From Syntrophaceae bacterium UBA3084 (lineage in GTDB: Bacteria > Desulfobacterota > Syntrophia > Syntrophales > UBA6807), in contig DFBI01000184.1 in NCBI GenBank assembly GCA_002367335.1, positions 8,145 through 26,160 of the forward strand: DNA of 18,016 nucleotides, written 5' to 3'. Positions within the stretch are counted from its first letter, which is position 1; each line of letters starts with the position of its first letter. The notes under the pieces were generated by a model. It saw only the letters and a program-made list of their open reading frames with translations. It made no database searches and was not told the origin of the DNA. Below, in pieces: positions 14,236-18,016 of the stretch. Made by a program: the position numbers and the translations under genes.

Positions 14236-14382
14236 GGCTAAAGGCTAAAGGCTAAAGGTACAAGGCACAAGGAAATAAAAGCAATTTTGAATTTTGAATT
14301 CTTAATTTTGAATTAGGGGACAAGGGACAAGGGACAACTTTTAGCACTCATTACTCGTTGCTCAGTCCTCATTGCTCAGCTC
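14236..14382. repeat. Heptanucleotide repeat tract filling the ftsI-murE spacer
   Basis: The spacer divides into 21 consecutive seven-base units. GGCTAAA occurs three times from 14236, followed by GGTACAA and GGCACAA. TTTTGAA occurs at 14285, 14292 and 14306, with the variant TTCTTAA between. GGGACAA occurs three times from 14317. The last part is a run of nCTCnnn units (ACTCATT, ACTCGTT, GCTCAGT, CCTCATT, GCTCAGC) from 14347. Seven is not a multiple of three, so the tract is not a protein repeat; it is non-coding. It interrupts an otherwise tightly packed operon just two bases after the ftsI stop. Confidence 0.8.
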
Positions 14383-14405
14383 TTTGCCGCCTTAGAGAGG
14401 TTCCT

Positions 14406-15923
14406 GTGAAGCTACTTCAACTGCTGGAGGGAATAGACGTACTGAAAATTTCCGGAGAACCCGGAGGAGATGTCTCTGATATCTGCTATGATTCCAGACG
14501 GTGTGCGAAAGGTTCTCTTTTCGTAGCCATCCCCGGGCTGAAATTTGATGGTCATGATTTTATATCTGATGCCACAAAAAAGGGTGCGAAATATGTTATC
14601 CACGAACGGAATATTCCCCCGGAGCAGGGAGTCGTATTCATCAGAGTGAAAAACAGCCGGAGTGCTCTGGGTAAGTCAGGGAAAAATTTCTTTCACAATC
14701 CTACAGCCGAACTTTGTTTAACAGGTGTTACGGGGACAAATGGAAAAACAACAGTCACCTACCTTTTAGAATCGATCCTGAAAGCAGCCGGGTTTCGTGT
14801 AGGTGTCGTGGGAACAATCAATTATCGATATAATCAGCGTGTATTTGAATCGGTCAATACAACACCGGAGTCTGTTGATCTGCAGAGAATTTTCAGGAGC
14901 ATGGCGGACTCTGGAGTGACCCATGTTATTACAGAAGTGTCCTCACACGCTCTTGATCTCGGGAGAGTGGATGATTCTGAACATGACATTGGAATATTTA
15001 CAAATCTTTCTCAGGATCACCTTGATTATCACCATACAATGGAAAATTATTTCCTGGCAAAGAAAAGGTTTTTCCAGGAAATCCTGAAAGAAGGGAAGAT
15101 AATGATCGTAAACGGAGATGATCACTGGGGGAGAAAATTGGTTCTCGATATGAAAAGACCGGCGATAACATTTGGTATTGAAAATTCATGTGACATCTCA
15201 GTCAACAAGTTTGACATTTCCATACATGGAATACATGCAAACACAACAACGCCGGATGGGAATTTTCCTGTATCATCTCCCATGGTCGGCAAATTTAATC
15301 TGTATAACATTCTTGCGGCTACGGCAGCAGCTGTTTCTCTCCATGTTCCGAAGGAGTTTATTCAATCAGGTATAAAGGGATTAAAGGGGGTCCCCGGTCG
15401 TCTTGAGAGAGTAAGCAATGGGAGTGAGCCTCGAACCTTTGTGGACTATGCCCATACGGAAGATGCATTGAAAAGAGTTCTGGAGAATTTGTCCGGTTTT
15501 AAAGAAAAAAGAATCATCACTGTTTTTGGCTGTGGGGGGGGCAGGGATCGCGGGAAAAGGCCACTCATGGGGAAAGCCGCAGCAGAACTAAGCGATTTGA
15601 CTATTGTTACTTCGGATAATCCAAGAACTGAAGATCCTTTTACAATCATAAGCGAGATAGAAGTGGGAATAAAAGAAAATTTTCTAAGGAAATATGTTCC
15701 CGATGAGTTAACCGGAGGTTTTCTCGAAAAAGGATACATCATTATGCCCGATCGAGGAGAGGCTATCGGTCTTGCCGTATCTATTGCCAATAATTCAGAT
15801 ATCATTCTTATTGCAGGGAAGGGGCATGAAGGCTACCAGATCATAGGCGAGACTAAGATTTCCTTTGATGATGCGATAATTGCCAGGGAAGCCCTCGCAA
15901 GACGTCGGATGAGGGGGGCTTAA
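14406..15923 (+). CDS. murE: UDP-MurNAc-tripeptide synthetase MurE, meso-diaminopimelate type
   Basis: MurE adds the third stem amino acid to UDP-MurNAc-L-Ala-D-Glu using ATP, in the cytoplasm. The 505-residue protein has the N-terminal uridine-binding domain (DSRRCAKGSLFVAIPG), the ATP-binding GVTGTNGKTT loop at 107-116, TEVSSHALDLGRV, LSQDHLDYHHTMENY, and a C-terminal domain with VDYAHTEDAL, GCGGGRDRGKRPLMG and GKGHEGYQ. DNPR at 404-407 is the signature of the meso-diaminopimelate-adding class, as opposed to the lysine class. The GTG at 14406 follows GAGAGG and starts exactly where family members do; in-frame codons further upstream read repeat DNA. murF begins two bases after its stop. Confidence 0.96.
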   Translation: MKLLQLLEGIDVLKISGEPGGDVSDICYDSRRCAKGSLFVAIPGLKFDGHDFISDATKKGAKYVIHERNIPPEQGVVFIRVKNSRSALGKSGKNFFHNPTAELCLTGVTGTNGKTTVTYLLESILKAAGFRVGVVGTINYRYNQRVFESVNTTPESVDLQRIFRSMADSGVTHVITEVSSHALDLGRVDDSEHDIGIFTNLSQDHLDYHHTMENYFLAKKRFFQEILKEGKIMIVNGDDHWGRKLVLDMKRPAITFGIENSCDISVNKFDISIHGIHANTTTPDGNFPVSSPMVGKFNLYNILAATAAAVSLHVPKEFIQSGIKGLKGVPGRLERVSNGSEPRTFVDYAHTEDALKRVLENLSGFKEKRIITVFGCGGGRDRGKRPLMGKAAAELSDLTIVTSDNPRTEDPFTIISEIEVGIKENFLRKYVPDELTGGFLEKGYIIMPDRGEAIGLAVSIANNSDIILIAGKGHEGYQIIGETKISFDDAIIAREALARRRMRGA

Positions 15924-15925
15924 TT

Positions 15926-17374
15926 GTGAAAGATTTGCGACTTCCCACTTTTTCTGTAGAGGATATCTTGAAAGCGACCGGAGGAAGGCTGATCCAGGGC
16001 AGACCTGAGAGGATATTCAGGGGGATATCGACAGATTCAAGGAACCTGACAAATGATAACCTTTTCATCCCCATTGAGGGGGATAAATTTGATGGACATG
16101 ATTTCACAGGAAGCGCTCTGAAAAATGGGGCCGCGGGTTTACTCGTACAAGTGAGAAAGGAAGAAAAATTAAAAAATGTTCCTGAAAATGTTCCTGTAGT
16201 TCTTATAAACGACACAGTTAAAGCCTTGGGAGACATTGCTCATTTCTGGAGGAAGCGGTTTGATATACCTGTTATTGCCGTAACGGGGAGTTCAGGAAAA
16301 ACAACAACTAAAGAAATGATAGCATCTATAGCGGGGTTGTCAAAGAATGTGTTGAGAAACTATGGTAATTTTAATAATTTTATAGGATTGCCGTTGACTC
16401 TTCTGAAAATAAATTCTGATCATGAAGCAATAGTCATTGAAATGGGGACAAACAAGAGGGGGGAAATCGCCAGGCTTGCAGAAATTGCAAAACCTGACAT
16501 TGGGGTCATAACCAATGTCGGACCGGCTCATCTGGAAGGGCTTAAATCCTTGGAAGGAGTTAGAGAAGAAAAGGGAGATCTTTTTTCCCGTATGAAAGAC
16601 CGCGGAGTTGCCATAATCAACAATGATGATAAGGAAATAAAAATATTGGCGGAACGCTGGGGAGGGGAAAGCATCACTTTCGGTATAGGAAGCGATGCCT
16701 TTATCCATGCGGAAAATATAATTAAGAAAAGAGATATGGGAGTAAATTTTACCCTCAGGATTGGTAAATTTAAAAGAAAGATCACCTTGTCAACCCTGGG
16801 TGAGCACAATATTTATAATGCCCTTGCCGCGGCTGCATCCTCATGTGCCTTAGGCATAGATTATAATTTGATATGCGAAGGCCTGGAGGCCTTTAAACAG
16901 ATTGGCGGGCGGATGGATCTTCACAGGTTAAAGAATGGAGCCTATCTGATTGATGACACGTACAATGCCAATCCCGCATCTGTGATGGAAGCGCTCAGCT
17001 CTTTAAAGGAGTTAAAAGGAAGTTACGAGAGCACAGTTGTTTTAGGAGACATGCTTGAACTCGGGGGACAGGAGGAAAAGATACATGAAGATATCGGGAT
17101 GCACCTGGCGGACAGGAGTGTAGGCAAAATCTTCCTTATGGGAAGATTATCCCACTCGGTTGCTGCAGGGGCAATACAAAGTGGATTTAAAAGTGATCAG
17201 ATATTTTTCATTGATAATCCTGTAAAACTGGCTGTGTGTCTAAAATCATATCTGAAAAAGGGGGACTGGGTATTAGTTAAAGGATCCAGAAAGATGAAGA
17301 TGGAAGATATTGCCATGGCAATTATTAAAGTGTTCGGAGAACAAAAAGCGAGAAAAAACAATTTTGAATTTTGA
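15926..17374 (+). CDS. murF: UDP-MurNAc-tripeptide:D-Ala-D-Ala ligase MurF
   Basis: MurF adds D-alanyl-D-alanine to UDP-MurNAc-tripeptide with ATP, completing the cytoplasmic pentapeptide precursor. The 482-residue protein shows the N-terminal substrate domain (STDSRNLTNDNLFIPIEG), P-loop GSSGKTT at 121-127, NNFIGLPLTLL, EMGTNKRGEI, TNVGPAHLEGL, and C-terminal DDTYNANPASV and LGDMLELG. The GTG at 15926 follows the GAGGGGGG ribosome site that overlaps the end of murE. The last residues, NNFEF, and the stop codon are encoded by a short heptanucleotide-like repeat that matches the ftsI-murE spacer, so the C-terminus looks recently altered. mraY starts 22 nt later. Confidence 0.96.
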   Translation: MKDLRLPTFSVEDILKATGGRLIQGRPERIFRGISTDSRNLTNDNLFIPIEGDKFDGHDFTGSALKNGAAGLLVQVRKEEKLKNVPENVPVVLINDTVKALGDIAHFWRKRFDIPVIAVTGSSGKTTTKEMIASIAGLSKNVLRNYGNFNNFIGLPLTLLKINSDHEAIVIEMGTNKRGEIARLAEIAKPDIGVITNVGPAHLEGLKSLEGVREEKGDLFSRMKDRGVAIINNDDKEIKILAERWGGESITFGIGSDAFIHAENIIKKRDMGVNFTLRIGKFKRKITLSTLGEHNIYNALAAAASSCALGIDYNLICEGLEAFKQIGGRMDLHRLKNGAYLIDDTYNANPASVMEALSSLKELKGSYESTVVLGDMLELGGQEEKIHEDIGMHLADRSVGKIFLMGRLSHSVAAGAIQSGFKSDQIFFIDNPVKLAVCLKSYLKKGDWVLVKGSRKMKMEDIAMAIIKVFGEQKARKNNFEF

Positions 17375-17391
17375 GTTACGGACAGGGGGCT
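17359..17391. repeat. Short heptad repeat at the murF-mraY junction
   Basis: The 16 bases at 17359-17374 (CAATTTTGAATTTTGA) are identical to 14282-14297 in the ftsI-murE spacer. The following GTTACGGACAGGGGG resembles the ATTAGGGGACAAGGG that comes next in the fuller tract near 14312. The copy covers the last codons and TGA of murF (17372-17374) and runs to the mraY ribosome site. Confidence 0.6.
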
Positions 17392-17395
17392 GAAA

Positions 17396-18016
17396 GTGAT
17401 TTATCATCTCTTATATCCATTAAGCGATACATGGTCGTATTTTAATGTTTTCCGTTACATAACCTTTCGGACGATCTATGCGACCATAACTTCCCTTGTT
17501 ATCTGTTTTGTGCTTGGTCCATGGCTCATAAACAAACTACAAGTGCTGCAAATAGGTCAGCCTGTCAGAGAAGATGGCCCTGATTCTCATTTGTCGAAAG
17601 CCGGGACTCCCACCATGGGCGGTATCCTGATTATTTTTTCTGTTGTTATATCTACACTTCTGTGGGCGAAGCTTGATGTGGATTATGTGTGGTTCATTCT
17701 CATGATAACGGTGGGATATGGTCTCATCGGTTTTATAGATGATTACCAAAAGCTCAAAAGTGCAAGCAGCAAAGGAGTTCCGGGAATTATCAGATTGTTT
17801 GTAGAAATAACCCTGGCTCTTATTATCGGTATCTTTTTGTATGTAAAGCTGGATTTCAGTTCGTACGTGGCCATACCTTTCTTTAAGGAGATTTTGCCTG
17901 ATCTTGGGTGGGGGTACGTTGTTTTCTCTGTATTTATCATTGTTGGTGCAGCTAATGCGGTGAATCTTACGGATGGGCTGGACGGTCTTGCCATAGGACC
18001 TGCTACAATTTGTTTT
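17396..18016 (+). CDS. mraY: Phospho-MurNAc-pentapeptide transferase MraY (partial, cut by window end)
   Basis: MraY transfers phospho-MurNAc-pentapeptide from UDP to undecaprenyl phosphate, making lipid I in the inner membrane. From the GTG at 17396, 207 codons stay open to the right edge, giving the first 207 residues of a protein normally near 360. It begins IYHLLYPLSDTWSYFNVFRYITFR, with several membrane spans. Diagnostic motifs are KAGTPTMGGI, the catalytic-site GFIDDYQKL near residues 111-119, and NAVNLTDGLDGLA near the right end. The ribosome site AGGGGG lies at about 17384-17389. The order murF-mraY is standard for the dcw cluster, so murD, ftsW and murG probably follow. Confidence 0.94.
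   Translation, partial: MIYHLLYPLSDTWSYFNVFRYITFRTIYATITSLVICFVLGPWLINKLQVLQIGQPVREDGPDSHLSKAGTPTMGGILIIFSVVISTLLWAKLDVDYVWFILMITVGYGLIGFIDDYQKLKSASSKGVPGIIRLFVEITLALIIGIFLYVKLDFSSYVAIPFFKEILPDLGWGYVVFSVFIIVGAANAVNLTDGLDGLAIGPATICF

Noticed and set aside
14236..14382. CRISPR-like array
   Set aside because: The repeats are seven bases, contiguous and without spacers; no CRISPR repeat length or cas gene is present.
15446..15805. A 119-codon minus-strand open frame within murE
   Set aside because: It lies opposite the conserved MurE C-terminal domain containing DNPR; a shadow frame.

Overview
The window is bacterial and reads as an anaerobic Gram-negative-type genome, most likely from Desulfobacterota (the former Deltaproteobacteria). 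That placement is inferred. It rests on a mraZ-first division and cell-wall (dcw) cluster, a meso-diaminopimelate-type MurE (DNPR motif), an FtsI with a C-terminal PASTA domain, a SelB/FdhD pair pointing to selenocysteine and formate dehydrogenase biology, frequent GTG/TTG starts, and spacers full of small palindromic repeats.

Layout, left to right. Positions 1-270 hold no gene but carry a short inverted-repeat element and a CRP-like site. A Crp/Fnr-family regulator lies on the minus strand (271-963). A 442-nt spacer follows, with a possible gene remnant and two sets of palindromic repeats. The plus strand then carries yjbQ (UPF0047), a YihY/BrkB-type membrane protein, a Maf nucleotide pyrophosphatase and a YggS-type PLP protein. 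Maf and YggS are separated by a 139-bp MITE-like insertion. A small exported HMA-like protein stands alone at 4759-5088. Three tightly packed minus-strand genes, read selB - fdhD - YhaM-like HD nuclease, end convergent to it. From 9058 onward everything is on the plus strand: ruvX, mltG, then a sigma70-like promoter and the dcw cluster mraZ-rsmH-ftsL-ftsI-murE-murF-mraY, with mraY running off the right edge.

How the genes work together. The dcw genes supply the division regulator (MraZ), 16S rRNA methylation (RsmH), the septal synthase and its partner (FtsI, FtsL), the third and final amino-acid-adding ligases for the stem peptide (MurE, MurF) and the lipid I synthase (MraY); MltG next door trims or terminates glycan strands. 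The SelB-FdhD pair would support synthesis and maturation of a selenocysteine formate dehydrogenase encoded elsewhere.

The genes are mostly ordinary housekeeping genes; the unusual material is in the spacers. The ftsI-murE spacer is about 21 consecutive seven-base units of several unrelated families. Shorter versions occur at the murF-mraY junction, where they supply murF's last codons and stop, and upstream of the BrkB-like gene. At least two inverted-repeat families also interrupt operons. A clean MraZ operator (three GTGGA repeats on a 10-bp pitch) follows the mraZ promoter. I found no CRISPR array, tRNA, rRNA, prophage or transposase, and I cannot claim an undescribed multi-gene system from the sequence alone.
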